A stretch of 49,411 nt of DNA. Source: Devosia sp. 66-22 (GTDB lineage: Bacteria; Pseudomonadota; Alphaproteobacteria; Rhizobiales; Devosiaceae). The stretch is taken from the NCBI GenBank assembly GCA_001899065.1, contig MKUZ01000019.1, positions 83,140-132,550 on the forward strand, written 5' to 3'. The position numbers and the translations under genes are program-made. The stretch's first letter is position 1, and the number at the start of each line of letters is the position of its first letter. Shown here piece by piece: positions 17,961-26,149 of the stretch. The notes below the pieces were generated by a model. That model saw only the letters and a program-made list of their open reading frames with translations, did not search any database and had not been told where the DNA came from.

Positions 17961-18296
17961 ATGAGCGACATCAACGCCAAGATCGACGAGCAGGTGAAGA
18001 ACAACGACGTGTTCCTCTACATGAAGGGCACCAAGGACTTCCCCATGTGCGGCTTCTCGGGTCGCGTGGTGCAGATCCTCGATTACCTGGGCGTCGACTA
18101 CCAGACGGCCAATGTGCTCGAGGACCAGGAACTGCGCGAGGGCATCAAGGCCTACACCAACTGGCCGACCATCCCCCAGCTCTACGTCAAGGGCGAGTTC
18201 GTGGGCGGCGCCGACATCGTCACCGAGATGTTCCAGGCCGGCGAACTGCAGACGCACCTCGCCGACAAGGGCGTCGTGCTCAAGCAGACCGCCTGA
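17961..18296 (+). CDS. grxD: Monothiol glutaredoxin GrxD
   Basis: A 111-aa CGFS-type glutaredoxin. The active site [20 protein letters not shown] puts the single cysteine at C30, and [20 protein letters not shown] carries the conserved glutathione-binding TIPQ and GG turn. Such proteins hold a [2Fe-2S] cluster with glutathione and pass it to apo-proteins together with BolA. ATG 17961 has AAGG at 8 bases. A 7-bp hairpin (CCCGATG at 17875-17881, CATCGGG at 17892-17898) lies between the preceding gene and this one. It closes the purL to grxD group. Confidence 0.95.
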   Translation: MSDINAKIDEQVKNNDVFLYMKGTKDFPMCGFSGRVVQILDYLGVDYQTANVLEDQELREGIKAYTNWPTIPQLYVKGEFVGGADIVTEMFQAGELQTHLADKGVVLKQTA

Positions 18297-18314
18297 GTCA
18301 GGCGCGCCCCGCGC

Positions 18315-18770
18315 TCAGCGGGCCAGCCCGAACTGGATGTCGATGCGCTGGTAGCGAGCGCCGTCCCGCCACTGGTGGTAGACCTCCCGGCTCTCCCCGG
18401 AAAAGACGTGGCGCGAGTTCTCGATCTCGGCCACCAGCGGCGCATAGCCCTTGCTGAACAGGCTGCGCAGCGGTCCCTGATAGGTCGCGCTGGCAACGAT
18501 TATGGGCTCGAGGTCGAGCAGCTCGAACGACCGCGGCACCGCCCCTCCACCGCTCACCGGCAGGCAGAACCGGATATCGAACGCGGTCTTGCCGTCACGC
18601 GGCAGGTTACGGGCGATGAAGGTCCACGGCCCTGCGGGCTCCATGTCGCACCGCGCGGCTTCAGCGGCGATGGCCGGGGTGAGTTCGGCAGCGACGCTGC
18701 GGATCTCGGGGATCGTCAGCCGGCACGCCGCGCTCAGCACCCGCATCCCCGGCGTTTCCTTGATCTCCAT
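18315..18770 (-). CDS. GyrI-like / AraC effector-binding domain protein
   Basis: A 151-aa stand-alone SRPBCC-unrelated GyrI-like domain (AraC_E_bind type). It opens EIKETPGMRVLSAACRLTIP, with the characteristic strand, then DIRFCLPVSGGG and ASATYQGPLRSLFSKGYAPL and ends near QRIDIQFGLAR. In larger regulators this fold binds hydrophobic effectors; single-domain forms can sequester drugs or protect gyrase. I choose ATG 18770 with GGAGGG 5 bases upstream; ATG 18782 is 4 codons longer. It reads toward grxD with 18 bases between the stops. Ligand unknown. Confidence 0.72.
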   Translation of the reverse strand: MEIKETPGMRVLSAACRLTIPEIRSVAAELTPAIAAEAARCDMEPAGPWTFIARNLPRDGKTAFDIRFCLPVSGGGAVPRSFELLDLEPIIVASATYQGPLRSLFSKGYAPLVAEIENSRHVFSGESREVYHQWRDGARYQRIDIQFGLAR

Positions 18771-18886
18771 CGAGCCCTCCATTTGCGGGCCCTTGTTCCA
18801 GCCGATCGGCTGGCGCGCAACGCGATCGGTAGAACCAATTGGCGTCGCGGCCGCGAAATGGGCGCGCCGGAGAAACGCTTTTGCGC

Positions 18887-19201
18887 CTAGCCCGCTTCGC
18901 GCATGCTGACCGCCTTGGCGGCCTCGAAATCGGCCGCGAAGCGCAACTCGCGCAGCGGCCGGACGCGGCGCGTCGCCTCGGCATAGGTCGGGTGCGCCTT
19001 GTAGGCCCGGAGCGCGGCTTCGCTCTCGAACTCGGCATAGACGACGACGTCGATGTCGTTGCCGAACTGGTCGACCTTGCGGTTCTGCGTCACCTCGAAA
19101 TGGCTGACATGCGGAATCGTGCCGAGCAGCCGAAGTCCATCGAGGATGGCCGGCAGGTTCTCGGGCGATTTGGCGGTGAAGAAGACAATGTGTCTGATCA
19201 T
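18887..19201 (-). CDS. Dabb domain protein (stress-responsive A/B barrel)
   Basis: A 104-aa protein of the Dabb family (PF07876), small dimeric alpha/beta barrels. The start MIRHIVFFTAKSPENLPAIL and the strands DIDVVVYAEFESEAALRAY and HPTYAEATRRVRPLRELRF are typical. Members are linked to stress responses or act as small aromatic-ring enzymes, but most bacterial ones are uncharacterised. It is oriented the same way as the GyrI-like gene, 116 bases apart, and divergent from an MFS carrier across a 112-bp region. Confidence 0.85.
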   Translation of the reverse strand: MIRHIVFFTAKSPENLPAILDGLRLLGTIPHVSHFEVTQNRKVDQFGNDIDVVVYAEFESEAALRAYKAHPTYAEATRRVRPLRELRFAADFEAAKAVSMREAG

Positions 19202-19313
19202 GCGCTCGACCTATCCTCTTCTGGCGCAAGGTCAATGCGTCATGACCGCCAGGAATGAAAGCCATCACAACTTCTCGTTTCGAACGGCGCCGAAGCGGGA
19301 GTAGTTTGACGCC

Positions 19314-20546
19314 ATGACTACCGTCGCCGCCGCCGCTCCCGCCCGTTCCGCCGCCGTCCCGCTGATCGTCCTCGTCATCGCCGGCTGCCTCATCGCCGCC
19401 GTCACCAATGGAATCCGCACGACATTCGGCCTGTTCACGCTTCCCATGACCGAGGAGCTGGGGCTCAGCCGCGAGGCCTGGGGCATGGCCATGGCGATCC
19501 AGAACCTTGTCTGGGGCGCGACGCAGCCCTTCGCCGGCGCCATCGCCGACAAATATGGTACCGCGCGCGTCGTGGTGTTCGGGCTGCTGCTCTACGCCGC
19601 CGGCCTGTTGCTGATGGTGCTCTCACCCACCGCGCTGCTGCTCGACCTCACGGCCGGCGTCCTGTGTGGCGTTGGCATCGCGACCTCGTCCTTTTCGATC
19701 GTGATGGTGGCCTTCGGCCGAAACGTGCCGCAGGAGAAGCGGCCGCTGATCTTCGGCGTCGCCACCGCCGCCTCGTCGTTCGGTCAGTTCGCGTTCGCGC
19801 CCATTGGCCAGGGCTTCATCTCGGCGTTCGAGTGGGACAAGGCGCTGGTCTACCTCGCCATCTTCCTCCTCGCGGTGATCCCACTGGCCTATGCGCTGCG
19901 CGGCAAGACCGAGAACCCCACCGGCCAGGCCGACCTGCGCTTCATGGAAGCCCTGTCGCGCGCCTGGGGCTATGGCTCCTATCGCCTGCTGGTGATCGGC
20001 TTTTTCGTGTGCGGCTTCCACCTCGCCTTCATCAACGTCCACCTGCCGGCCTACCTCGTACAGTGCGACCTGACGGCGGAAGTCGGCAGCTGGTCGATCG
20101 CCATCATCGGGCTGTTCAACATCATCGGCTCGCTCAGCGCCGGCTATTTCGGCGGCAAGCTGCCCAAGCAATTGCTGCTCGCCTCGATCTACTTCTCACG
20201 TGCAGTCGCCATCGCGCTGTTCATGATCTTCCCGGTGACCGAGCTCAGCGCCTATCTGTTTGCCGCCGCGATGGGCTTCCTCTGGCTCTCGACGGTGCCG
20301 CTCACCGCGGGCCTCGTGACGCTGTTCTTCGGCGCCCGCTACATGGGCATGCTCTATGGCGTCGCCTTCTTCAGCCATCAGGTCGGCTCGTTCGTGGGCG
20401 TCTGGCTGGGCGGCTACGCCTTCGACGCCACCGGCTCCTACGCGCTGGTGTGGTACCTGGGCATCCTGCTCGGCCTTGCCTCGGCCGCCGTCCACCTGCC
20501 CATCAAGGAACGCCCGCACCTGACGTTCCAGCCGGCCCACGCCTGA
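19314..20546 (+). CDS. MFS transporter, monocarboxylate/oxalate-formate-like
   Basis: A 410-aa carrier with twelve predicted helices. Early motif NGIRTTFGLFTLPMTEELGL and the loop GAIADKYGTARVVVFGLLLY correspond to MFS motif A, in a variant often found in oxalate/formate antiporter and monocarboxylate groups. The central loop around residue 205 (KTENPTGQADLRFMEAL) separates the halves, and LFFGARYMGMLYGVAFFSHQVGSFVG marks helix 10-11. ATG 19314 has GGGAG 12 bases upstream. Substrate unknown; organic acid exchange is the best guess. Transcribed divergently from the Dabb gene. Confidence 0.87.
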   Translation: MTTVAAAAPARSAAVPLIVLVIAGCLIAAVTNGIRTTFGLFTLPMTEELGLSREAWGMAMAIQNLVWGATQPFAGAIADKYGTARVVVFGLLLYAAGLLLMVLSPTALLLDLTAGVLCGVGIATSSFSIVMVAFGRNVPQEKRPLIFGVATAASSFGQFAFAPIGQGFISAFEWDKALVYLAIFLLAVIPLAYALRGKTENPTGQADLRFMEALSRAWGYGSYRLLVIGFFVCGFHLAFINVHLPAYLVQCDLTAEVGSWSIAIIGLFNIIGSLSAGYFGGKLPKQLLLASIYFSRAVAIALFMIFPVTELSAYLFAAAMGFLWLSTVPLTAGLVTLFFGARYMGMLYGVAFFSHQVGSFVGVWLGGYAFDATGSYALVWYLGILLGLASAAVHLPIKERPHLTFQPAHA

Positions 20547-20650
20547 AAGGTCCGCGGCAGATTTGATAGCAACCTAACCTTGCCAATCCGGATTTGCGGG
20601 AGCATGGTCCGCCGCACACGGGCCATACTCCTTTCGCCCGCGGATATCAG

Positions 20651-21901
20651 ATGACAGTTCAAGCACTTGGCCAGCGGGTTCTCTCCCGGCCCGAATTCAT
20701 TGCCCTTGTCGCCGCGCTGATGGCGCTCAATGCACTCGCCATCGACGTGATGCTGCCCGCCCTGCCCTATATGGGCGAAGCGCTGGGCGTGTCGAACGAG
20801 AACGAGCGCCAGCTCGTCGTTTCGACCTACATGATCGGCTTCGGCCTCGCGCAGCTCGTGTTCGGTCCGATCACCGACCGCTTCGGCCGCCGCGCCCCGC
20901 TGTTCGTGGGCATTGCGCTCTATGTCGTGTGCGCCTTCCTCGCGACCTTCGCGCCGACCTTCGGCGCGCTGCTCGTGCTGCGCTTCATCCAGGGGCTGGG
21001 CGCCGCCTCGACTCGCGTGATCGCGACGTCGGTGGTGCGCGACCGCTTCTCCGGCCGCGAGATGGCCGAGGTCATGTCGCTCACCTTCATGGTGTTCATG
21101 GCCATCCCCATCATCGCGCCCGGCATCGGCCAGGTGATCCTGCTCACCGGCCCGTGGCACTACATCTTCCTGTTCATGGCGGGGCTCGCGGCGCTGATCC
21201 TGCTGTGGGCCTGGCTCCGGCTGCCCGAAACGCTGCATCCCGAGTATCGCCGCCCGCTGCGGCTCAGCGTCATTGCCGAGGGCTTCCGGCTGGTCTTTAC
21301 CAACCGCACCGCCTTTTTCTACGGCCTCGCCGGCATGTTCCTGTTCGCCGGCCTGTTCGGCTTCATCGTCAGCTCGCAACAGATCTTCGTGGGCATCTAC
21401 GGACTGGGTCCGTGGTTCCCGGTGGCTTTTGCGGCAATGGCCGGCTTCATGGCGGTGTCGTCCTTCGTCAATTCGCGCATCGTCAAGCGCTTCGGCATGC
21501 GCCGGCTGAGCCACACCGCAATGTTCGTCTACATCGTGAGCGCCTCGATCCTGCTGCTCTTCAGCCTGATGGGGCCGGTGCCGTTCTGGCTGTTCTTCGC
21601 GCTGTTGATGGTCGTGCAGGTGGCGTTCGGCAATGCGGCGTCCAACATGAACTCGCTGTCGATGGAGCCGCTCGGCGCCGTCGCCGGCACGGCGGCGTCG
21701 GTGTTCGGTTTCATGCAGACCGTCGGCGGCGCGCTGATCGGCACCTATATCGGCCAGCATTTCGACGGCACACTCCGGCCCAATGCCACCGGCTATGTGG
21801 TGATGGGGACGCTGGTGCTGTCCTGCGCGCTGGTCGCCGAGAAAGGTCGGCTGTTCGGCGTCGGCAAGGAGTACCAGCCAACGCCTATCGTGGTGGACTA
21901 A
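20651..21901 (+). CDS. Bcr/CflA-type multidrug MFS exporter
   Basis: A 416-aa transporter with twelve helices of the drug:H+ antiporter-1 Bcr/CflA subgroup. Family marks are LNALAIDVMLPALPYMGEAL in helix 1, the motif A loop FGPITDRFGRRAPLFVGIAL, RFIQGLGAASTRVIATSVVRD in helix 4 (motif B) and a motif C-like PIIAPGIGQVIL in helix 5. Bcr members export bicyclomycin, sulfonamides or dipeptides. I choose ATG 20651; an upstream in-frame ATG adds 19 odd residues. Same strand as the preceding MFS gene, 104 bases apart. The end overlaps the 3' end of the RES toxin gene (21898-21901) on the other strand. Confidence 0.9.
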   Translation: MTVQALGQRVLSRPEFIALVAALMALNALAIDVMLPALPYMGEALGVSNENERQLVVSTYMIGFGLAQLVFGPITDRFGRRAPLFVGIALYVVCAFLATFAPTFGALLVLRFIQGLGAASTRVIATSVVRDRFSGREMAEVMSLTFMVFMAIPIIAPGIGQVILLTGPWHYIFLFMAGLAALILLWAWLRLPETLHPEYRRPLRLSVIAEGFRLVFTNRTAFFYGLAGMFLFAGLFGFIVSSQQIFVGIYGLGPWFPVAFAAMAGFMAVSSFVNSRIVKRFGMRRLSHTAMFVYIVSASILLLFSLMGPVPFWLFFALLMVVQVAFGNAASNMNSLSMEPLGAVAGTAASVFGFMQTVGGALIGTYIGQHFDGTLRPNATGYVVMGTLVLSCALVAEKGRLFGVGKEYQPTPIVVD

Positions 21902-22596
21902 CCCGCGAGCGGTCCCTCGATCGCCGGTTCAGGGCCGCCGCGCCAGACCATGCGATAGACCGCGCCCTGCCGCACCGACTGCACGGCGGCGGGCCGCAGC
22001 GCCGCGATACAGGTGCCGCCCGCGTGCCGCACCGAGGGATAGATGATGCCGTTGAGCCCCGTGGCGCGCGCCTGGTCGGCCAGTGCATTGCCCACCGGAT
22101 AGGCCGTCGCGATTTCGGCACCCAGCGCCGGATGCGCCGGCGCCTGCCGCAGATCGAGGAAGTCGCCGGCCATGCTCGAGAACATCTCGGCATACTCGAC
22201 CGTCGCGGTGTAGTCGCCGGCATCGGCCAGCATGTTGGTCAGGTGGAAGCCGACTTCGGCGAGGCAGGTGGCGACGTCGAGCGCGGCATACCACGCCCCG
22301 CGGTTCGGGCCGTTGAAGCGGTTGGGCTGCTGCGGCCGCGCATAAGCGAAGGACGCGTTGATGAAGTGCGCATGCGGCACGTCGTAGACGAGCTCATTGG
22401 CCCGCAGCCCGGAAATGCCCCGGTCCTGCGCGATCATCCGCGCACTGGTCGCGGCCTCGATCTCGGCAAGATCGGCGAGTTCGTCCTCGCCGTCGACGAG
22501 GGCCGCCAGCACGGCTGCGCGCAGCCGCGCCGTGGTCACGAGGCGCACGGTGCGCGGGAACGCCTCGATGACAACAGGGACGCCGTCGATCTCCAC
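21898..22596 (-). CDS. RES-domain toxin
   Basis: A 232-aa RES toxin (PF08808). Characterised RES toxins are ADP-ribosyltransferase-like enzymes that destroy or transfer NAD+ and stop growth. The three name-giving residues line up as R93 (NRFNGPNR), E114 (CLAEVGFH) and S188 (IIYPSVRHAGG), and Y103 (GAWYAAL) matches the conserved tyrosine. The start is GTG 22596, whose first base is also the last base of the antitoxin TAG stop, so translation is coupled. N-terminal residues 1-75 are extra relative to the core domain. Regulation would follow the antitoxin promoter. Confidence 0.9.
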   Translation of the reverse strand: MEIDGVPVVIEAFPRTVRLVTTARLRAAVLAALVDGEDELADLAEIEAATSARMIAQDRGISGLRANELVYDVPHAHFINASFAYARPQQPNRFNGPNRGAWYAALDVATCLAEVGFHLTNMLADAGDYTATVEYAEMFSSMAGDFLDLRQAPAHPALGAEIATAYPVGNALADQARATGLNGIIYPSVRHAGGTCIAALRPAAVQSVRQGAVYRMVWRGGPEPAIEGPLAG

Positions 22597-23024
22597 TAGA
22601 GGCCGCCGCGCACCGCGTCCACGTAGCGGCGGACATCGAGCATCTGCGGGATGCCGCCCTTGACCATCGAGTCGATCGGGCTCAGCCGACCGAACAGGGG
22701 TCCTCTGTTGTCGAGCCGCGGCCAGCGATCGGCCATGTCGTCGGCGAACAGCAGGTGCAGGCCCTTGTAGATGCCCACCAGCGCCGAGATGCGGGTCAAC
22801 TGGTCCTGGCTCAGCGCCTTGTCCTTGCCGTCCTGCTTGAGCCGCTCCCAGGTGCTGGTCGATACGTCGAGCAGCGCCGCCGCCTGCAGACCGGTCAGCC
22901 CCCACTGCCCCACCAGCCGCTTGTACGCCTTGAGCGCGGTCTTGGAGAGCCGCGCCCGATCAGCCTCGGACGAGAAGTCCTGCCGCTCGGGGAGGATCGA
23001 AACAGTTTGTGCGAGGGCGGGCAT
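22596..23024 (-). CDS. Xre/MbcA/ParS-type antitoxin partner of the RES toxin
   Basis: A 142-aa antitoxin. The N-terminal part contains a helix-turn-helix (TGLQAAALLDVSTSTWERLK, about residues 44-63), and the C-terminal half is the MbcA/ParS/Xre toxin-binding domain (DUF2384) with ISALVGIYKGLHLLFADDMA. Antitoxins of this class cover the NAD+ site of the cognate RES toxin and repress their own operon. ATG 23024 has GGAG 8 bases upstream. The promoter region directly upstream has a repeated CATCAAATGA motif 22 bases apart, the best operator candidate. It is the first gene of the pair. Confidence 0.9.
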   Translation of the reverse strand: MPALAQTVSILPERQDFSSEADRARLSKTALKAYKRLVGQWGLTGLQAAALLDVSTSTWERLKQDGKDKALSQDQLTRISALVGIYKGLHLLFADDMADRWPRLDNRGPLFGRLSPIDSMVKGGIPQMLDVRRYVDAVRGGL

Positions 23025-23035
23025 CGGCCACACTC

Positions 23036-23069
23036 CATCAAATGACAATGATCTATACATCAAATGATG
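23036..23069. promoter_or_regulatory. Repeated operator upstream of the Xre-RES pair
   Basis: CATCAAATGA occurs at 23036-23045 and again at 23058-23067, start to start 22 bases, about two helical turns. The second copy extends to a near-palindrome CATCA-AA-TGATG (23058-23069); the first has one mismatch in the right arm. On the minus strand a TATAGAT hexamer-like sequence lies between the two copies and would be the -10 box of the toxin-antitoxin promoter. Two antitoxin dimers binding here would block RNA polymerase. Binding is inferred. Confidence 0.6.
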
Positions 23070-23205
23070 GCGCACTGTCCAGAATACAAGCCTGGCGATG
23101 CCGTGGGCCGCTTCGATACGCGCCGCTGGACCTCCCAGCGCACCCGGGACCCATTTCTCTGCGAGTCCCCGCTGGCGGGCTGCACGCGGTCCCCGATGGG
23201 TGCCG

Positions 23206-23922
23206 CTACAGCTTGTGTCCAACCACGATGGTCCAGCCGAGATAGGGCCGGATCTGCCGCAGATAGTAGTTCCAGTCATCGCGGCTCTTATCGAGAACTT
23301 CGTCGTGGTCGGGATGGCCGCGATTCTCGATGGCCCAGCGGATCGTCGCGTGGCGGTGGTGGCTGGCATAGCGCTCGAAATCGGCGTCCGATGCGGAGAT
23401 CAGCGCCGAAACCTCCACGCCGTGCCGCTGCAGCACCGCCGCCAGCTCGATGGCATCGAGCGGCATGTGCTGGTGGGTGTTGACCGCGGGCCGGTGCTTG
23501 GTCGTGAGGTCGCCGATCACCACCGCGCCGCCGGGCCTGACCGCCCGGACCATCCATTCGGCCGCCTGCACGAAGCCGCCCAGCGCGAATGTCGCGCCGA
23601 GGCAGAGCGCCACGTCATAGCTCGCCGGCTCCGGCACGAAGGTCTCGGCCGGCCCTTCGACATAGGTGATCGAGCCGCGCCGCGGCCGCCGGTTGCGGGC
23701 GAAGTCGAGAAACGCGCCATTGGTCTCGAGGCCGGTGCCCTCGATGTCGTAGCGCTCGGCCCAGTGCCGCATCAGCCAGGCCTTGCCGCAGCCAATATCG
23801 ATGACCTTGAGCCCCTCGCGCAGATCGCAGTAATCGTCGAGCAGCCGCAGCTTCCGGTCGGTGACCGGGTTCTGGATTTCGATGTCGGCTTCGGCGATCG
23901 CCCAGTAGTCTTCCTGCTTCAC
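23206..23922 (-). CDS. Class I SAM-dependent methyltransferase
   Basis: A 238-aa methyltransferase. Motif I, the SAM glycine loop, is KVIDIGCGKAWLMRHWAE at about residues 39-56; acidic post-I residue follows at GTGLETNGAF, and motif II/III blocks are YDVALCLGATFALGG and RAVRPGGAVVIGD. The acceptor is unknown; the overall layout fits small-molecule methyltransferases of the ubiquinone or cyclopropane-type group. I choose GTG 23922 with GGGAGG 7 bases upstream. It reads away from the antitoxin promoter and lies 23 bases downstream of the phosphatase gene, probably in one operon. Confidence 0.86.
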   Translation of the reverse strand: MKQEDYWAIAEADIEIQNPVTDRKLRLLDDYCDLREGLKVIDIGCGKAWLMRHWAERYDIEGTGLETNGAFLDFARNRRPRRGSITYVEGPAETFVPEPASYDVALCLGATFALGGFVQAAEWMVRAVRPGGAVVIGDLTTKHRPAVNTHQHMPLDAIELAAVLQRHGVEVSALISASDADFERYASHHRHATIRWAIENRGHPDHDEVLDKSRDDWNYYLRQIRPYLGWTIVVGHKL

Positions 23923-23945
23923 TTGGCGCCTCCCTCGGGCGACGA

Positions 23946-24767
23946 CTATAGAGTGAACACCTCGCGGCGGAGAAGGCTCCAGCTTTCGGCATCGGTGGCG
24001 AGCAGCAGGCCGCCGCGGAGATCGGCGGGCCGGTAGGGCGAGCCGTCGAACTTGCGGACATGGCCGCCGGCCTCCTCTGAGATCAGCGCGCCCGGCAGAT
24101 GGTCCCACGGCATCAGCTTGTTGAACATCACACAGTGCGCATGACCGCTGGCGAAGGTGCGGTAATCGTGCCCGGCGACGCGATAGTTCGCCGAGATGCG
24201 GAGCTTGGCGAGATTGGCGAGTATCTCGGGCTTCCGCTCGGGCGGCAGGAACGCGATCGACACATGCGCGATCATGTCGGCGAGCGACGCCGGCTCGCGC
24301 ACGCGCAGCCGCTCCTCGGCGCCGTCCGGCCGGCGATGCCAGGCGCCGGCGCCGCGTTCGGCGAGCATCCAGTCGTCACCCATCGGATCATAAATGATGC
24401 CGCCCACCGTCTCGCCGCGCACGACGATCGCGGCCATCACGGCGAACAGCGGCAGGCCGGCGGCGAAATTGGCCGTGCCGTCCACCGGATCGACGGTGAT
24501 CGCGACCTCGGCAGCGGCAAGCCGGCCGAGCAAAGCCGGATCGGCGGCGACCGATTCCTCGCCCACCACGAGCGTTCCCGGCCAGCGCCGCTCGACCTCG
24601 CGCTTGATCGCCCATTCGGCCTCGGTATCGGCTTCCGTCACGAGGTCCGTCGGGTTCGACTTGACCTTGACCGTCCCCGGTTCGAGGCGGCGGAAGCGCG
24701 GCAGGATTTCTGCCTTGGCGGCATCGCGCAGGATGCCGGCCAGGGCGGTCACGTCGATCAGGGTCAT
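23946..24767 (-). CDS. Inositol monophosphatase family protein
   Basis: A 273-aa Mg2+-dependent phosphatase of the IMPase/FIG superfamily (PF00459). Metal-binding motifs are seen at GEESVAADP (motif around residue 76), the signature VDPVDGTANFAAGLPLFAV near 100 (usual form WxDPxDGTxxF), and LMPWDHLPGALISEEAGG near 220. It could dephosphorylate inositol phosphate, PAP, histidinol phosphate or a sugar phosphate; the family does not decide. ATG 24767 opens MTLIDVTALAGILRDAAK; no good ribosome site. Followed by the methyltransferase gene on the same strand. Confidence 0.9.
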   Translation of the reverse strand: MTLIDVTALAGILRDAAKAEILPRFRRLEPGTVKVKSNPTDLVTEADTEAEWAIKREVERRWPGTLVVGEESVAADPALLGRLAAAEVAITVDPVDGTANFAAGLPLFAVMAAIVVRGETVGGIIYDPMGDDWMLAERGAGAWHRRPDGAEERLRVREPASLADMIAHVSIAFLPPERKPEILANLAKLRISANYRVAGHDYRTFASGHAHCVMFNKLMPWDHLPGALISEEAGGHVRKFDGSPYRPADLRGGLLLATDAESWSLLRREVFTL

Positions 24768-24849
24768 GGGAGGTCCGCTGGGCGTTCGTCGAAGGGTTCG
24801 GGCCGAGCATAGGGCCCGGCCCGCCCAATGCCCAGCGATGCATGTGGCG

Positions 24850-25326
24850 TCAGTCGAGAACCACGACCGCTTCCACCTCGAACAGCATCGGATCGATGGC
24901 GAGCTTGGGCACCGGCACCAGCGTCTGCGCCGGCAGCGCATCGCCGAACATGGCGATGACGCTCTGCGTCAGCACGCCGAGCTTGGACATGTCGTGGTCG
25001 ACGACATAGACGGTGAGCTTGGCGACCTGGTCGGGCCGCGCGCCAAGGGCCTCGAGGGCCGTGCCGAGATTGGCGTAGGCCTGCTTCACCTGCGCGGCGA
25101 AGTCGGGCGACAGGCCGCCCGTGCCGTCCTGTCCGCCCTGCCCCGAAATGTAGGCGATGCGAGCGCCCGGGGGCACGATCACGGCGGTGCTGTAGCCGTT
25201 GGGCGCCGGATCGCCGAGTTGCGGCGGATTGACGATCGTCGGCGTGCCGGCCGGTGCGGCGGTCGAAAGTCCGGTGGTCATGATGAAGAGCCCTCCGATG
25301 AGCAGATGCTTGATTGCGTTTGACAT
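24850..25326 (-). CDS. Exported RidA-family (YjgF/UK114) protein
   Basis: A 158-aa protein made of a signal peptide (LLIGGLFIMTTGLSTAAPAG, cleavage near residue 25) and a RidA domain. The domain shows the conserved YSTAVIVPPGARIAYISGQG and C-terminal LVPVPKLAIDPMLFEVEAVV. Cytosolic RidA deaminates reactive enamines formed by PLP enzymes and has a key arginine in the last third; here that position is replaced by lysine or leucine (VPKLAID), so this exported version may be non-canonical. ATG 25326 has GGAGG at 5 bases. Transcribed divergently from a TetR gene across two palindromic operators. Confidence 0.82.
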   Translation of the reverse strand: MSNAIKHLLIGGLFIMTTGLSTAAPAGTPTIVNPPQLGDPAPNGYSTAVIVPPGARIAYISGQGGQDGTGGLSPDFAAQVKQAYANLGTALEALGARPDQVAKLTVYVVDHDMSKLGVLTQSVIAMFGDALPAQTLVPVPKLAIDPMLFEVEAVVVLD

Positions 25327-25346
25327 GACGCCTCCATTCGAGGTGA

Positions 25347-25363
25347 CTCGTACAATGTACGAG
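25347..25363. promoter_or_regulatory. TetR operator 1 between the RidA and TetR genes
   Basis: A perfect 17-base palindrome CTCGTACAATGTACGAG (8-bp arms, one central base). It lies 21 bases upstream of the RidA start and is followed 24 bases later, centre to centre, by a second copy of the same core. Divergent genes around the site and the TetR product nearby make it the regulator's binding site by inference. Confidence 0.72.
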
Positions 25364-25371
25364 CGTATTTG

Positions 25372-25386
25372 TCGTACGATGTACGA
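25372..25386. promoter_or_regulatory. TetR operator 2
   Basis: TCGTACGATGTACGA, arms TCGTAC/GTACGA around GAT. It has the same GTAC/GTAC core as operator 1 but a shorter arm outside. Two sites on one face of the helix suggest cooperative repression of both the RidA gene and the regulator gene. The translation start of the TetR gene at 25456 leaves room for a leader; a longer start at 25369 would put this operator inside the coding region, which argues for the shorter protein. Confidence 0.7.
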
Positions 25387-25455
25387 GGCTCTGTCAATGG
25401 GTCGACATCGGCAAGGCGCGCGGCCAAGATCGGCGCACGAGCGGCGGGGAAGACG

Positions 25456-26142
25456 ATGACGGGCAAGCGCAGCGAGGTCCGGGGCAAGCGGGCACCGAAG
25501 AAGGCTGAGCGACAGCCGACAAAGGCCGGTGAGCCGTCGCTGTCGCTCGAACGCATCGTCGCCACCGCCGTGGACTTGCTCGACGCACAGGGCATAGACG
25601 GCCTCACCATGCGCAAGCTCGCCGACCGCCTGGGGTCGGGCGTGATGAGCCTTTACTGGCATGTCGAGAACAAGGAGGTCGTCCTCGGTCTCGCGCTCGA
25701 TGCCGTCCTCGAATACCGCGCCCCCCGCGACGCCGAGGCCGAGGACTGGCGCCGTGCGATCGTTCACATGCTCGAAGACTGGCGCGCCGGCATGCTGCGC
25801 CACCCGTGGTCGGCCTCGCTCGTGGCGCGGCAGGTGCTCGGCCGCAACATCCTCAGCCGGCTGGAACTGCTGACCCGGACATTGTCGCGGGGCGGCGTGG
25901 CCGACGAAAACCTCAACGCCGCGATCTGGTCGCTGTGGAACTACCTGATGGGGGCGACCATCACGCGCGCGGGCTTCGACCTCTCCGACAGCGAACGGGC
26001 CGCGGCACAGGCGCAGCTCGAGCAGATCGGGGCGAACTACCCGGCGATCGAGCGCTCGCGCCTGCTGCTCGACAACGACTGGGACGGTGCCTTCAGCCGC
26101 GGCATCGTCTTCATCCTCGACGGGCTGGCAACGGCGCGCTGA
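25456..26142 (+). CDS. TetR-family transcriptional regulator
   Basis: A 228-aa regulator. A basic N-terminal extension (KRSEVRGKRAPKKAERQ) precedes the helix-turn-helix: LERIVATAVDLLDAQGIDGL then TMRKLADRLGSGVMSLYWHV, the standard TetR recognition helix with its YWHV/YHHV end. The C-terminal 150 residues are helical and fit the TetR_C ligand domain with AIWSLWNYLMGATITRAGFD. I choose ATG 25456 with GGGGA 7 bases upstream. Two palindromic operators lie in its promoter. The most likely target is the divergent exported RidA protein gene; effector unknown. Confidence 0.9.
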   Translation: MTGKRSEVRGKRAPKKAERQPTKAGEPSLSLERIVATAVDLLDAQGIDGLTMRKLADRLGSGVMSLYWHVENKEVVLGLALDAVLEYRAPRDAEAEDWRRAIVHMLEDWRAGMLRHPWSASLVARQVLGRNILSRLELLTRTLSRGGVADENLNAAIWSLWNYLMGATITRAGFDLSDSERAAAQAQLEQIGANYPAIERSRLLLDNDWDGAFSRGIVFILDGLATAR

Positions 26143-26149
26143 GCAGCCG

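Noticed and set aside
22597-22905. Extended N-terminus of the RES toxin reading frame
   Set aside because: It overlaps the antitoxin gene out of frame; the GTG 22596 start fits TAGTG coupling.
25369-25455. Longer start for the TetR regulator
   Set aside because: It would place the second operator inside the coding region and has no ribosome site; ATG 25456 has one.
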